From: a virus
Direction: 5' to 3' (one strand)
Length of the DNA stretch: 21,426 bases
IMG/VR virus record: IMGVR_UViG_3300036771_000041
Span: 1 to 21,426 of that record
The translations under genes and the position numbers were made by a program. The notes beneath the pieces were generated by a model, which ran no database searches, was not told the DNA's origin, and worked only from the letters and a program-made list of their open reading frames with translations. Positions 1 to 6,403 of this stretch are shown piece by piece; position 1 is the stretch's first letter, and each line of letters opens with the position of its first letter.

Positions 1-153
1 GGGACCAACCTGCAGGGAATCCCACCTCGGGTGGATGTACTCAGGGTTGTTGTCGACGTTGAAGATCAGTTCACAGTCGTAGAACGCGATACCGGTGGTA
101 CCACCGGGATCTAATGCGGTAATGGAAAGATGTCCATCTTTCAAATCACCCAC
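1..153 (-). CDS. RuvC-like Holliday junction resolvase, 3' part cut by window edge
   Basis: The frame stays open to the window edge. It encodes an N-terminus with the motif ALDPGGTTGIAFYD, the first beta-hairpin of the RuvC/RNase H fold; the Asp is the first metal ligand. Phage resolvases of this family cleave branched DNA formed during replication and recombination, before packaging. Only about 50 residues are visible, so the remaining catalytic acids cannot be checked. The start is uncertain: GTG at 153 has a GGAAGG-type sequence only a few bases upstream, and TTG at 144 is possible. It overlaps the end of the upstream small gene by a few bases, as in an operon. RuvC is inferred from the DPGxTTG motif and phage context; another RNase H-fold nuclease is possible. 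Confidence 0.6.
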   Translation of the reverse strand, partial: MGDLKDGHLSITALDPGGTTGIAFYDCELIFNVDNNPEYIHPRWDSLQVGP

Positions 154-341
154 CGCCTTCCGCAGTGTGTGCAATCGTACAGCTTGCGCGTGTCGATGAT
201 CGAGCTCCTGATCCAGGACTCACCCGTTCGGTAGTCGTGGTGGAAACAATCCCTGTACTCTCGACGATGTGTACGCCAGTCATAGAAGGCGCCGACGAGG
301 AGCTCACGCCAGGACCGAAGCCACAGGAGGAAGCTGATCAT
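141..341 (-). CDS. small protein with CxxC motif
   Basis: A 66-residue protein that I do not recognise. The N-terminal part is hydrophobic and aromatic (FLLWLRSWRELLVGAFYDW). The middle has a Cys-His-His cluster (DCFHHD), and the C-terminus carries DCTHCGRRW, a CxxC as in zinc knuckles. Its ATG overlaps the TGA of the preceding gene in a 4-base ATGA, which supports translational coupling and a real gene. An AGGAGG-like sequence is not visible upstream. A metal-binding fold is inference; no function is assigned. Confidence 0.55.
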   Translation of the reverse strand: MISFLLWLRSWRELLVGAFYDWRTHRREYRDCFHHDYRTGESWIRSSIIDTRKLYDCTHCGRRWVI

Positions 342-679
342 GAGTACGTCGTCTCGATAGTGTCGTGAGGTGCCTTGGTCATGGACATCATAGCGATGCG
401 GTGACCCTTTGCGATGCTCTTCAGAATCAGGTCGGCATCATCGATCGCGACCTCCACAGACTTGTCGGCGATGGCTGCCTTGCTCCAGTCGGCGATCGTG
501 AATACCTGACGAGCGTGAAGCTGGTGTGACCCCTCGATTAGTTGCCTGCGCATCACAGCATTCTGGACAAGCATCACGCGGCTCCAGAAGGGGAACTGGT
601 CCGTCTGCTCACCCTTCTGCACCCACTTTACAATGCGAGTGGTTTTGCCTCGCTGCCGCCACATGAATAGTAAATCCAC
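338..679 (-). CDS. small P-loop NTPase-like protein
   Basis: A 113-residue protein beginning at GTG 679, behind an AAGGAG sequence about 10 bases upstream. An internal ATG at 664 is an alternative start. Near the N-terminus MWRQRGKTTRIVKW resembles a Walker A loop ending in GKTT, although the first glycine of GxxxxGKT is Met. Residues about 77-85 (VAIDDADLIL) look like a Walker B strand, and the stretch IAMMSMTKAP could be the following beta-strand. The order is that of a minimal RecA/AAA-type nucleotide-binding core, but the protein is far shorter than a normal ATPase. It is the first gene after a GTCTA-rich spacer and is coupled to the small Cys-motif gene. Its partner and substrate are unknown. 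Confidence 0.55.
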   Translation of the reverse strand: MDLLFMWRQRGKTTRIVKWVQKGEQTDQFPFWSRVMLVQNAVMRRQLIEGSHQLHARQVFTIADWSKAAIADKSVEVAIDDADLILKSIAKGHRIAMMSMTKAPHDTIETTYS

Positions 680-803
680 CCTGTGGTCTCCTTTCCTTCT
701 CTACGTCAAGTCTACGAAAGTCTAATCAAGATCCTTTAAGCCCCATAGAAGCCCCTCAGCGATCACGAGACTCTTGTTAGACTTGAGTTGACATAGCTTA
801 GAC
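680..803 (-). promoter_or_regulatory. GTCTA-motif spacer I
   Basis: No gene is seen here. The spacer carries several copies of GTCTA/TAGAC in both orientations (around 709, 720, 780 and 798). Two are about 10 bases apart (TAGAC-TTTCG-TAGAC on the minus strand), so they face the same side of the helix. A 16-base block at 718-733 recurs exactly in spacer II. I see no convincing -35/-10 pair, so this could be a regulator-binding region or a different promoter class. Confidence 0.4.
718..733. repeat. 16-base repeat aagtctaatcaagatc, copy 1
   Basis: An exact 16-base match to 6920-6935. Both copies lie in intergenic spacers just upstream of a minus-strand gene start. A related block (caagatcctt followed by aagc) occurs near 19619-19631 in the third spacer. 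Confidence 0.7.
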
Positions 804-1139
804 TCACGTCTTCACTAAGCTCTGAGACGCGAGCTTCTCTCGAACGTATTCCAACTGAGCCTGCAGTTCTCTGATCCTGTCCTCGAGCTCTGCCTCCCGC
901 TTCTTGAGAGACCCTTCGCCACGAGTGACTGACTTGAGGTTGTTATAACTGAGGTTGGTTCGATCGCCGTCGATGAAGCAGATGCGTTCAGTACTCGTGT
1001 CGATCGGACGGCCGATCTTCTGCTCGTACCTGACGTGGTGGGTTAGACGCCACTGCTGAGGGCCATCCATCCGCACCTTGGTGTAGCTGTAACCGTTCTG
1101 CGAGATACGGGTGGCTCCGATGGGTGCGACATCGCCCAT
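804..1139 (-). CDS. HNH-type DNA-binding protein, probably catalytically degenerate
   Basis: A 111-residue protein. Residues about 15-75 follow the HNH_3-like pattern of phage homing endonucleases: a GYSYTKVRM strand, then RLTHHVRYEQKIGRPI and FIDGDRTNLSYNNLKSV. In typical members the position before the DGDxTN motif is His (HxDGDxTNN); here it is Phe (CFIDGDRTN), so the metal site may be impaired. The C-terminal 35 residues (LKKREAELEDRIRELQAQ) are strongly predicted coiled coil. The start ATG overlaps the TGA of the 29-residue membrane peptide. It may be a nicking enzyme, a degenerate homing nuclease or a DNA-binding protein that dimerises through the coiled coil. Family assignment is moderately sure; lack of activity is inference. 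Confidence 0.6.
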   Translation of the reverse strand: MGDVAPIGATRISQNGYSYTKVRMDGPQQWRLTHHVRYEQKIGRPIDTSTERICFIDGDRTNLSYNNLKSVTRGEGSLKKREAELEDRIRELQAQLEYVREKLASQSLVKT

Positions 1140-1228
1140 CAGTCTTCTCCCTTCAATTCAGACCAGCAGAATAAGATCGGCACGATGATGCACCAGAATA
1201 CCATGTTGGCAATGAGTCCCCACAGCAT
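1139..1228 (-). CDS. 29-residue membrane peptide
   Basis: The reading frame starts at ATG 1228 and encodes MLWGLIANMVFWCIIVPILF followed by the polar tail CWSELKGED. About 18 residues form one hydrophobic segment, so it is probably a single-pass inner-membrane peptide. A strong GGAAGAGG ribosome site lies a few bases upstream. The ATG overlaps the stop of the preceding gene (TGATG), and its own TGA overlaps the start of the HNH-like gene. These tight couplings on both sides argue for a real gene. Function unknown. Confidence 0.55.
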   Translation of the reverse strand: MLWGLIANMVFWCIIVPILFCWSELKGED

Positions 1229-1437
1229 CACATACCTCTTCCTAAGGCACGTGTGATGTCAGCGCCACCGTCCTCAGGTGTTAGTCCGAGGTAGTTCAGG
1301 AGCAGCGCGCAGTCGGCAACATCCCTCGCCGCTGAGGCAACACGTCGAGCTGCAGCGCGCTTCACTTCGGGGGGCGGTTCGACAAAGGTCAAGACGCTTT
1401 TGTTCGTACTCTTCTGTCGAAACTCTCTGCTTGGCAT
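1228..1437 (-). CDS. hypothetical 69-residue protein
   Basis: First gene after promoter P1, with an AAGGAG ribosome site just before the ATG. The N-terminal half is basic and polar (MPSREFRQKSTNKS). The middle is Ala/Arg-rich and probably helical (VKRAAARRVASAARDVADCA), followed by LLLNYLGLTPEDGGADITRAL. I recognise no family. The position behind its own promoter and the coupling to the next gene support that it is expressed. Confidence 0.6.
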   Translation of the reverse strand: MPSREFRQKSTNKSVLTFVEPPPEVKRAAARRVASAARDVADCALLLNYLGLTPEDGGADITRALGRGM

Positions 1438-1458
1438 CGCTCTCCTTTCTCTACTTCT

Positions 1459-1488
1459 ATTATATAGCAGACTCCATAATGTCTACAA
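1459..1488 (-). promoter_or_regulatory. promoter P1
   Basis: On the minus strand, -35 TTGTAG at 1488-1483, an 18-base spacer and -10 TATAAT at 1464-1459 (within CTATATAATAG). The expected start lies about 15 bases before the ATG at 1437, leaving room for the AAGGAG site. It shares the -10 sequence and exact 18-base spacing with P2-P5, but its spacer lacks the clear CCC-N5-RGG dyad. Confidence 0.65.
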
Positions 1489-1495
1489 GGAGAAA

Positions 1496-1573
1496 TTAAA
1501 GAGCACCCCTTTTGATTAGGAGGTAGATCAACCAGACAAAGGCAATGATTCCTAGGATGGCTAGAATGATCAC
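1496..1573 (-). CDS. 25-residue membrane peptide downstream of DNA polymerase
   Basis: A GTG start at 1573 overlaps the polymerase TGA by a 4-base GTGA. The product has the core VIILAILGIIAFVWLIYLLI, ending KRGAL: almost entirely hydrophobic with a positive tail, as in a single-pass membrane peptide with an inside-positive C-terminus. A GGGGGG run sits four bases before the start. It ends just upstream of the P1 -35 box. The coupling and clean transmembrane pattern support it; function unknown. Confidence 0.5.
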   Translation of the reverse strand: MIILAILGIIAFVWLIYLLIKRGAL

Positions 1574-3933
1574 AGTTCCCCCCAGTGTTTCCCGTAGGAG
1601 ATGTCAACCTTGAAGGGAACGTAATCCGTCCACTCTTCTGCGGAGCGAATCATTTCCTCTTGAAGGATCGCTGCAACCTCTTCGCGGTTGTCCTCATGGC
1701 ATTCCGCAGCCAGGGCATCATGGATCGTGAGTCGGATGTGACCGAGACCACGTAGACGAGGACGTACTCGGATGAGTGCCCGCAAGCAAATGTCTGAAGC
1801 GGTCGACTGTGGCAGGTAGGACAACGCCTCGTTAAGGACGTCAGTACGATTTTCGTCGGTGATAAGGGCAAAGCGTCGGTGGCGCCCGAAGGTAGTGACC
1901 AGATCTTCTCCCCCGAGAACCAATGCCTTAACATCGCCCTGCCAATCTCGGACACGAGGAATAGTGTCCAGGAAGTTCTTGAGGTCCTTCTCGGTGTTCT
2001 TGACAGACCATCCGTACTCTTCAGCGATTGTATACGCTGTGCGTCCGTAGCTGAGTCCGTAGAAGTACGCCTTAACTCGAACTCGCTGGTCCTTGTTGAG
2101 GTCGATGCCTGCGTAGAGCTTCTTGCCCAATGTGATGAAGATGTCAGCATTAGGATCAGCGAAGACGCTCCGTAGGTACTCGTCACGTGCCAGTGTACAG
2201 ATGACACGTCCTTCGGCCTGTGCATAGTCACCATGCACGAAGACGTTCTCTGGCTTACTGACATTGAACTGCTTACGGATGACCTTGTCTCGGTCGATGT
2301 TCTGCAGGTTAGGATTCTTGGATGCCAGTCGACCAGAAGTGGAACCGTGAAGTGAGTACGTCGTATATACTCGCCCACGATACGTTCGTTCACGGATACC
2401 CTTGACATAAGTTCCGTACTTCTTCGCTTCCTTGCGGTTCTCCATGAGGAGGGTAATGAACGCTGCTAGCTTACTGGCAGGATCCAGCTTGGCCAGGATT
2501 GCTTCAAGGTGGTCCACGTCGGTCGAAGCGGTTCTGACTCCATTGTCGTAGAAGAACTCCTTGAGCTGCTTAGGCGAATTTGGATTGATTCCGCCTGCTT
2601 TGTCATAACAATGGTCGCCTGCGAAGCTGTCGAACACTCCTCGGCGATCACTAATGGACTCAATGAACTGCGCCTCAAGCTGAAGTGAGTACTCCTTGTC
2701 GATGTGAATTCCGTTGAGTTCAAGAAACTTGAGTTCATTAGCAGCTGCGACCAAGAAGTCATGGAGCTCTCGGAGCGTCGCACCCGGGACGTCAGGAAGG
2801 AATGAAGGCTGTGTATGCCTTTCCCTTTCCAACTCTCCTTCGAAGTACTCGGCAAGGTCCCATGTGACAGCCAAGTCGTAGGCGTTGTACTTGTAGAGGA
2901 TCGGACGTGGGATAGCGGCATAGTTCTTCCCCACCCCTAGATACTTCTGAATTTCGTGCTCCCACTGCGGAGTCCCTAGGATCTCCACACCTAGGTCCTT
3001 CAGTCTGTGGTATCCCGGGCGCTCGTCGAGACAGTAATGCGCCAGCATGGTATCGAACCACAGAGGGATGTCGCCCAGCAACGGATACAGACCGGCGAGG
3101 TCGAACTTACCATTGTGGCAGATGACCTTGAGCTTCCGAAGCAGGTCACCTAGAGCTGTTCGCACCGCCTGAGACTTACACGCGTTCTCGCCAATGACCA
3201 GTGCTTTGCCCTTGGCGTAACCCAATCCGATGCAGAGCATCTGGTAGCGATTCGGGTGGTCGTAGTCGTTGTCCTTGTCAATGCCGCACTCGATATCGAC
3301 GACAACCTTGTCTGTTCTGTTGGCCAGTTCCCCGAGAGCCTGAAGTGTGTCATCTTCGTCATCTACCACCACATACTGAGGGGGAGCCCACGGCTGCATA
3401 GGTCGCACGAGCTTACCCACATCGTTTGCCAACGATGGAAAGGCATCCCCGTTGCGGAGACAGAACGCAGGGTGGAATGAAGCGACAACCTCTGCCCCTT
3501 CCACTGTGGGGCATACTTTTGGTGGGCCAACTCGAAGCGCAGTGATTCCTTGACCTGTGCTGAGAACGACCTGGGCTGCTGTGTTACCCAGAGCCAGAAT
3601 TTGTCGTGACCCTTCGAGTTCAGCAAGGAGACGAGGTCGACAGCACTCCACCGATCGCTTGGAAGGGGTAGCGTTGTCAGGAGGCCTACAGGAGGTTGCG
3701 TTGGTAAGTAGAGTGTCCCTTCGACTAATGTCATAATGATCCAAGATACGGTTGAGAAGCTTGCCACTGGGTCCCACGAAGGGGACACCACCTCGTGCCT
3801 CCTTGACTCCAGGGGCTTCTCCCACAATAGCAATACCATTCGGTTCCTCCGGGATCGCCGAAGGCACGTAGCGACCTACATCGCGAAGGTCACAATCCTC
3901 ACACCGAGCGAGTGGGTGGTGTCGATCGCTCAC
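1570..3933 (-). CDS. family A DNA polymerase with N-terminal uracil-DNA-glycosylase domain and 3'-5' exonuclease
   Basis: A 787-residue replicative polymerase with three parts. Residues 1-180 are a family 4 UDG-like domain: cluster cysteines C11, C14, C82 and C98 (or C97), motif GEAPGVKE at 38-45, GVPFVGPSG at 49-57, TNAT/CRPP near 77-85 and SFHPAF with H154. Residues about 185-370 are a DnaQ-like proofreading exonuclease with D213-x-E215, HNGKFD (D278) and Y349-N-A-Y-D353. The polymerase region has GRLASKNPNLQNI near 534-546, motif A D569-Y-A-Q-A-E, motif B R617-x3-K621-x3-Y625-G and motif C H738-D739. Motif B has Tyr where E. coli Pol I has Phe762, and motif C has Ala740 where Pol I has Glu. 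No 5'-3' exonuclease domain is present. The start is GTG, overlapping the dpdA stop in a 4-base GTGA. UDG-polymerase fusions are known from other phages such as SPO1. Confidence 0.93.
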   Translation of the reverse strand: MSDRHHPLARCEDCDLRDVGRYVPSAIPEEPNGIAIVGEAPGVKEARGGVPFVGPSGKLLNRILDHYDISRRDTLLTNATSCRPPDNATPSKRSVECCRPRLLAELEGSRQILALGNTAAQVVLSTGQGITALRVGPPKVCPTVEGAEVVASFHPAFCLRNGDAFPSLANDVGKLVRPMQPWAPPQYVVVDDEDDTLQALGELANRTDKVVVDIECGIDKDNDYDHPNRYQMLCIGLGYAKGKALVIGENACKSQAVRTALGDLLRKLKVICHNGKFDLAGLYPLLGDIPLWFDTMLAHYCLDERPGYHRLKDLGVEILGTPQWEHEIQKYLGVGKNYAAIPRPILYKYNAYDLAVTWDLAEYFEGELERERHTQPSFLPDVPGATLRELHDFLVAAANELKFLELNGIHIDKEYSLQLEAQFIESISDRRGVFDSFAGDHCYDKAGGINPNSPKQLKEFFYDNGVRTASTDVDHLEAILAKLDPASKLAAFITLLMENRKEAKKYGTYVKGIRERTYRGRVYTTYSLHGSTSGRLASKNPNLQNIDRDKVIRKQFNVSKPENVFVHGDYAQAEGRVICTLARDEYLRSVFADPNADIFITLGKKLYAGIDLNKDQRVRVKAYFYGLSYGRTAYTIAEEYGWSVKNTEKDLKNFLDTIPRVRDWQGDVKALVLGGEDLVTTFGRHRRFALITDENRTDVLNEALSYLPQSTASDICLRALIRVRPRLRGLGHIRLTIHDALAAECHEDNREEVAAILQEEMIRSAEEWTDYVPFKVDISYGKHWGEL

Positions 3934-4676
3934 GCGGCCATCGCCCAGGTGCTCAGCAGCTCGATGTTGTAGGCGAGTGCCTGTGACTTGTTGATGAACA
4001 CGTCGAAGTACTTATCTGGACGAGAAGCAACTTCACCATCCAGAATGCTCCTGGCATGGTAGGCATAGTTGAAGGGTGCCGAAGTATCGACACCGCGTAC
4101 ACCTGCAATATGGAACTGTCCTTGAAGGTCGTGCAGCTCCCGAATGTATTCAGGGTTCGTACCGAGCAAGTGAACCTGGAACCGACTCGGATGGGTACGT
4201 CGAATGTACAGAGCCAGTTCAGACCTGATGTCGTCCTTATTGCAAGTCGTCATCAGGTGACGTGGGATACCCAGGACGTTGATGTTCTCGTGGTCCGATG
4301 CATAGGCTTCCACACAGGCACAGCACTCGTCAAAGGACTTGCCCTGGACGACACCCATATAGTTAAAGCGGGTGTCGACGCCGAAGCGGAAGAAGTCCTT
4401 GGCCAACTGAAGAGTGTCGTCCATGTAGCCCAGAACATCTGGAACGACGATCTCGTTGACCATCAGGCCCAGAGCCATCGAACGTAGCTGCCCATGTGAC
4501 AACAGGTTACCTTCAGCAGCACCGTTATCCATGATCAGGTAGTTGCCCTGACGCCGAGCATTGATGTAGGCTTCCTGGTACTCAGGGTTGCCTAGGTGCT
4601 CTGGAAGAACCAACTGGTAGTTAGTCCTCTCGACGGTCTTCATAAGGCTGTACGGTGGAATCAGTGCCAGTTTCAT
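3930..4676 (-). CDS. dpdA: DpdA-like DNA guanine transglycosylase
   Basis: A 248-residue protein of the tRNA-guanine transglycosylase superfamily in its compact phage form; bacterial DpdA is much longer. These enzymes exchange a guanine base for preQ0 or a relative, here presumably in phage DNA. Visible signatures are MDNGAAEG with D50, VPDVLGYMDD with D80, YMGVVQGKS at 106-114 and a later VLGIPRHL strand, consistent with the TIM-barrel core and its two catalytic Asp residues. A strong AAGGAAAGG ribosome site precedes the ATG. It overlaps the upstream small gene by 56 bases and the polymerase start by 4. The full preQ0 pathway in the same window (folE, queD, queE, queC) is the best support for a DNA-modifying role rather than tRNA modification. 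Confidence 0.85.
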   Translation of the reverse strand: MKLALIPPYSLMKTVERTNYQLVLPEHLGNPEYQEAYINARRQGNYLIMDNGAAEGNLLSHGQLRSMALGLMVNEIVVPDVLGYMDDTLQLAKDFFRFGVDTRFNYMGVVQGKSFDECCACVEAYASDHENINVLGIPRHLMTTCNKDDIRSELALYIRRTHPSRFQVHLLGTNPEYIRELHDLQGQFHIAGVRGVDTSAPFNYAYHARSILDGEVASRPDKYFDVFINKSQALAYNIELLSTWAMAA

Positions 4677-4866
4677 ACCAGTACCTTTCCTTCATCAGGC
4701 CCAGAGAGAGCAGCTGCATGTCGACCTGGCCACCGCCCTGAGAAAAGGACATCGTGGTCAGCACGTAGTGCCGCCACTTTCCACCAGGCAGTTCCAAGGT
4801 TATGCGCTGACCGATCTCGGCCATGATCACTGTATTGCTAGTCGGCTTACGCTTCCAAGGCCACAT
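4621..4866 (-). CDS. hypothetical 81-residue protein
   Basis: Starts at ATG 4866, just after the stop of the 45-residue membrane peptide, and overlaps the dpdA start by 56 bases. The N-terminus is basic (MWPWKRKPTSN). The centre looks beta-rich (IGQRITLELPGGKWRHYVL, then GGGQVDMQLLSLGLM), and the tail is acidic (YEDRRED). No family recognised. Reality is supported by the contiguous spacing and protein-like composition. An internal ATG (MAEIGQRI) 14 codons in is an alternative start. Confidence 0.55.
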   Translation of the reverse strand: MWPWKRKPTSNTVIMAEIGQRITLELPGGKWRHYVLTTMSFSQGGGQVDMQLLSLGLMKERYWYETGTDSTVQPYEDRRED

Positions 4867-4869
4867 GTG

Positions 4870-5007
4870 TCACCACAGGTTGATGTATTGGACTGCCTTG
4901 ATAGTCAAGCCAGTCAGGATAAGCATGATCAGGATCGAGAACCACAGGCCGATGAACCTGCCCCACTTGGCAGGATCCGGTCCGCGCTTCTTCTCGGGGT
5001 CGTACAT
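4870..5007 (-). CDS. 45-residue single-pass membrane protein
   Basis: Starts at ATG 5007 behind a GGAGG ribosome site six bases upstream. The first 17 residues are charged (MYDPEKKRGPDPAKWGR), followed by a hydrophobic stretch (FIGLWFSILIMLILTGLTI) and a short tail KAVQYINLW. This predicts one membrane span with a positive segment on the inner side. It lies between the 113-residue gene and the 81-residue gene. Function unknown. Confidence 0.65.
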   Translation of the reverse strand: MYDPEKKRGPDPAKWGRFIGLWFSILIMLILTGLTIKAVQYINLW

Positions 5008-5008
5008 A

Positions 5009-5350
5009 TTAGCCTCCACTGGGTGTGAACCCGTGCTGAGGACGCTCCTGGTTCATCATGCTGGCGACCTTCTGGTTACGCCACTCGTCGAACTCCTTCT
5101 GGTGTTCAGCGATTTGGAGCTGCATCATACGCATCTTGATGTAGCTATACCGTGCGTAGTTGGACAGGTCGAGCACCTCGAACATGGCCTCTTCCATCAT
5201 GTCCTTGCCGAGGAAGGCGAAGGCACCGTACTGAGTGGCCCCCATGTTGTGTCGCTCCTGGCACCGCACATCGAACTCGTCACTCAGTTGCTTAACCAAG
5301 TCGACGAGTATCGTGATCTCCGGCTGCTCAACCTGCTGTTCGTCAGTCAT
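5009..5350 (-). CDS. possible all-alpha NTP pyrophosphohydrolase (MazG-like superfamily)
   Basis: A 113-residue, highly helical protein. The region ERHNMGATQYGAFAFLGKDM, followed by MEEAMFEVLDLSNYARYSY, resembles the acidic E-x3-E-x2-D and LDxxNY pattern of phage MazG-like and DUF5664-type dNTP pyrophosphohydrolases. The C-terminal part is a charged helix and then a Pro/Gly tail. Its ATG overlaps the mazG stop (TGATG), so the two would be made together. If the assignment holds, both trim nucleotide pools, perhaps alongside 7-deazaguanine synthesis from GTP. The family call is tentative because the first acidic pair of the MazG motif is not obvious. Confidence 0.5.
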   Translation of the reverse strand: MTDEQQVEQPEITILVDLVKQLSDEFDVRCQERHNMGATQYGAFAFLGKDMMEEAMFEVLDLSNYARYSYIKMRMMQLQIAEHQKEFDEWRNQKVASMMNQERPQHGFTPSGG

Positions 5351-5658
5351 CAGAACCTCTCCTGGTTGATCTTCTGCTTGACGTAGTATGCTGCGGCCAA
5401 GTCAATCTTAGCAATGGCACAGATGTTCAGAAGGTAGATGAAGACGTCAGCTAGCTCACCCTGCAGGAGCTTCTCTGCCTCATCCCTTTCCAGACTGCCG
5501 CGCTGGAGCTTCTTGACAATGTTGGCTACTTCACCAACCTCGCCACACATCGCGAGCGCATGGTGTCCCAGGTCTTCGGCAGTGTCGGGGAACCACTGCT
5601 TGGACGCTTCGTGCGACTCTTCTGCTAGCGCACGGAAGATGGCACTGAGATTAACCAT
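5350..5658 (-). CDS. mazG: MazG-like nucleotide pyrophosphohydrolase
   Basis: A 102-residue single-domain MazG protein. The motif CGEVGEVANIVKK supplies E40 and E43, and GELADVFIYLLN supplies E68 and D71; together they form the ExxE...ExxD magnesium site that hydrolyses NTPs or dNTPs to the monophosphate. I chose the ATG at 5658 because it overlaps the folE stop (ATGGTTAA) and has a TGGAG site upstream. The in-frame extension to 5745 would run deep inside folE and gives no MazG-like sequence. Phage MazG proteins are thought to adjust nucleotide pools or (p)ppGpp in the infected cell; which substrate applies here cannot be read from the sequence. Confidence 0.85.
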   Translation of the reverse strand: MVNLSAIFRALAEESHEASKQWFPDTAEDLGHHALAMCGEVGEVANIVKKLQRGSLERDEAEKLLQGELADVFIYLLNICAIAKIDLAAAYYVKQKINQERF

Positions 5659-6403
5659 TACGGATCCACTCCAGGAACTCGGCCTTCGCTGTACGGGTGT
5701 GATCTGCGAAGACACCAGACACTTCGGACGTTGTAGTGATGACACCTGCAGTACGAACGCCGCGCATCGCCATGCACATGTGCTCAGCCTTCATGACTAC
5801 TGCCAGGCCCTTAGGCTGAAGCCTGGAGTTCAGGAACTCGTGTAGTTCAGTAGTGAGCTCTTCCTGGACGTGGAACCCCTTGGATACATATCCCACAGCT
5901 CGTGCGAACTTGGACAGGCCAGCGATCTTCTCGTCCGGAACGTAACCGATCCAAGCGTTGCCATGGAAGGGCAAGGTATGATGTGCGCAGAGGGTGTAGA
6001 AGGGGATCGGACCAAGAGTGATCATGTTCTGCGACTTGGCCTCGAAGGTCGTGAACTTGAACTCTTCGCGAATCGTCAGTTCCTTCATGGCCTCAGCCAG
6101 ACGACGTGGCGTCTCCCTGTGGTGTTCCTTGTCCAAGTTCACACCGAGGCTGCGCAGGAACTCTTGTGCCGCCTGCTCGCTCTGATCGTACACAGCTTCC
6201 TTGGCTACGAAGAGAGACTGGCGAGCAGGTAGCTTCATGCTAGGAATGAGTGGCATATCGTTCCTGCTACGCCTAGCATAGTCAGCCTGCTGCTCTTCGA
6301 GAGTCATCGACGCGTACGACTTAACACATTGTGGGTGTCCATCGTTCGGGTAGTGCGTCACGTCCTTGCCACGATCCTCATCAGCGTTGACGTAATCAGC
6401 CAT
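5651..6403 (-). CDS. folE: GTP cyclohydrolase I, first step of preQ0 synthesis
   Basis: A 250-residue type I GTP cyclohydrolase, converting GTP to dihydroneopterin triphosphate, the substrate of QueD. Zinc ligands are visible as C139 and H142 in YTLCAHHTLPF and C210 in EHMCMAMRGV. The core motifs GYVPDEKIAGLSKFAR and QEELTTEL fit the family. The usual CEHH reads CAHH here, so the neighbouring Glu is Ala. The first 65 residues are a charged extension without recognisable similarity. Start at ATG 6403 is preferred: it has GGAG eight bases upstream and overlaps the queD stop. The ATG at 6418 has no ribosome site. Location between queD and mazG points to 7-deazaguanine rather than folate synthesis. 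Confidence 0.93.
   Translation of the reverse strand: MADYVNADEDRGKDVTHYPNDGHPQCVKSYASMTLEEQQADYARRSRNDMPLIPSMKLPARQSLFVAKEAVYDQSEQAAQEFLRSLGVNLDKEHHRETPRRLAEAMKELTIREEFKFTTFEAKSQNMITLGPIPFYTLCAHHTLPFHGNAWIGYVPDEKIAGLSKFARAVGYVSKGFHVQEELTTELHEFLNSRLQPKGLAVVMKAEHMCMAMRGVRTAGVITTTSEVSGVFADHTRTAKAEFLEWIRNG

Noticed and set aside
1650-2408. 252-codon minus-strand ORF inside the polymerase gene
   Set aside because: A Ser/Thr/Arg-rich out-of-frame shadow of the polymerase reading frame; same for 2466-2921 and 3363-3839.
4056-5386. Plus-strand ORFs of 143 and 187 codons opposite dpdA and the mazG region
   Set aside because: They mirror well-supported minus-strand genes and show no protein-like motifs of their own.
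5659-5745. N-terminal extension of mazG to the upstream start
   Set aside because: It would overlap folE by about 95 bases and adds no MazG-like sequence; ATG 5658 has a ribosome site and a short overlap.
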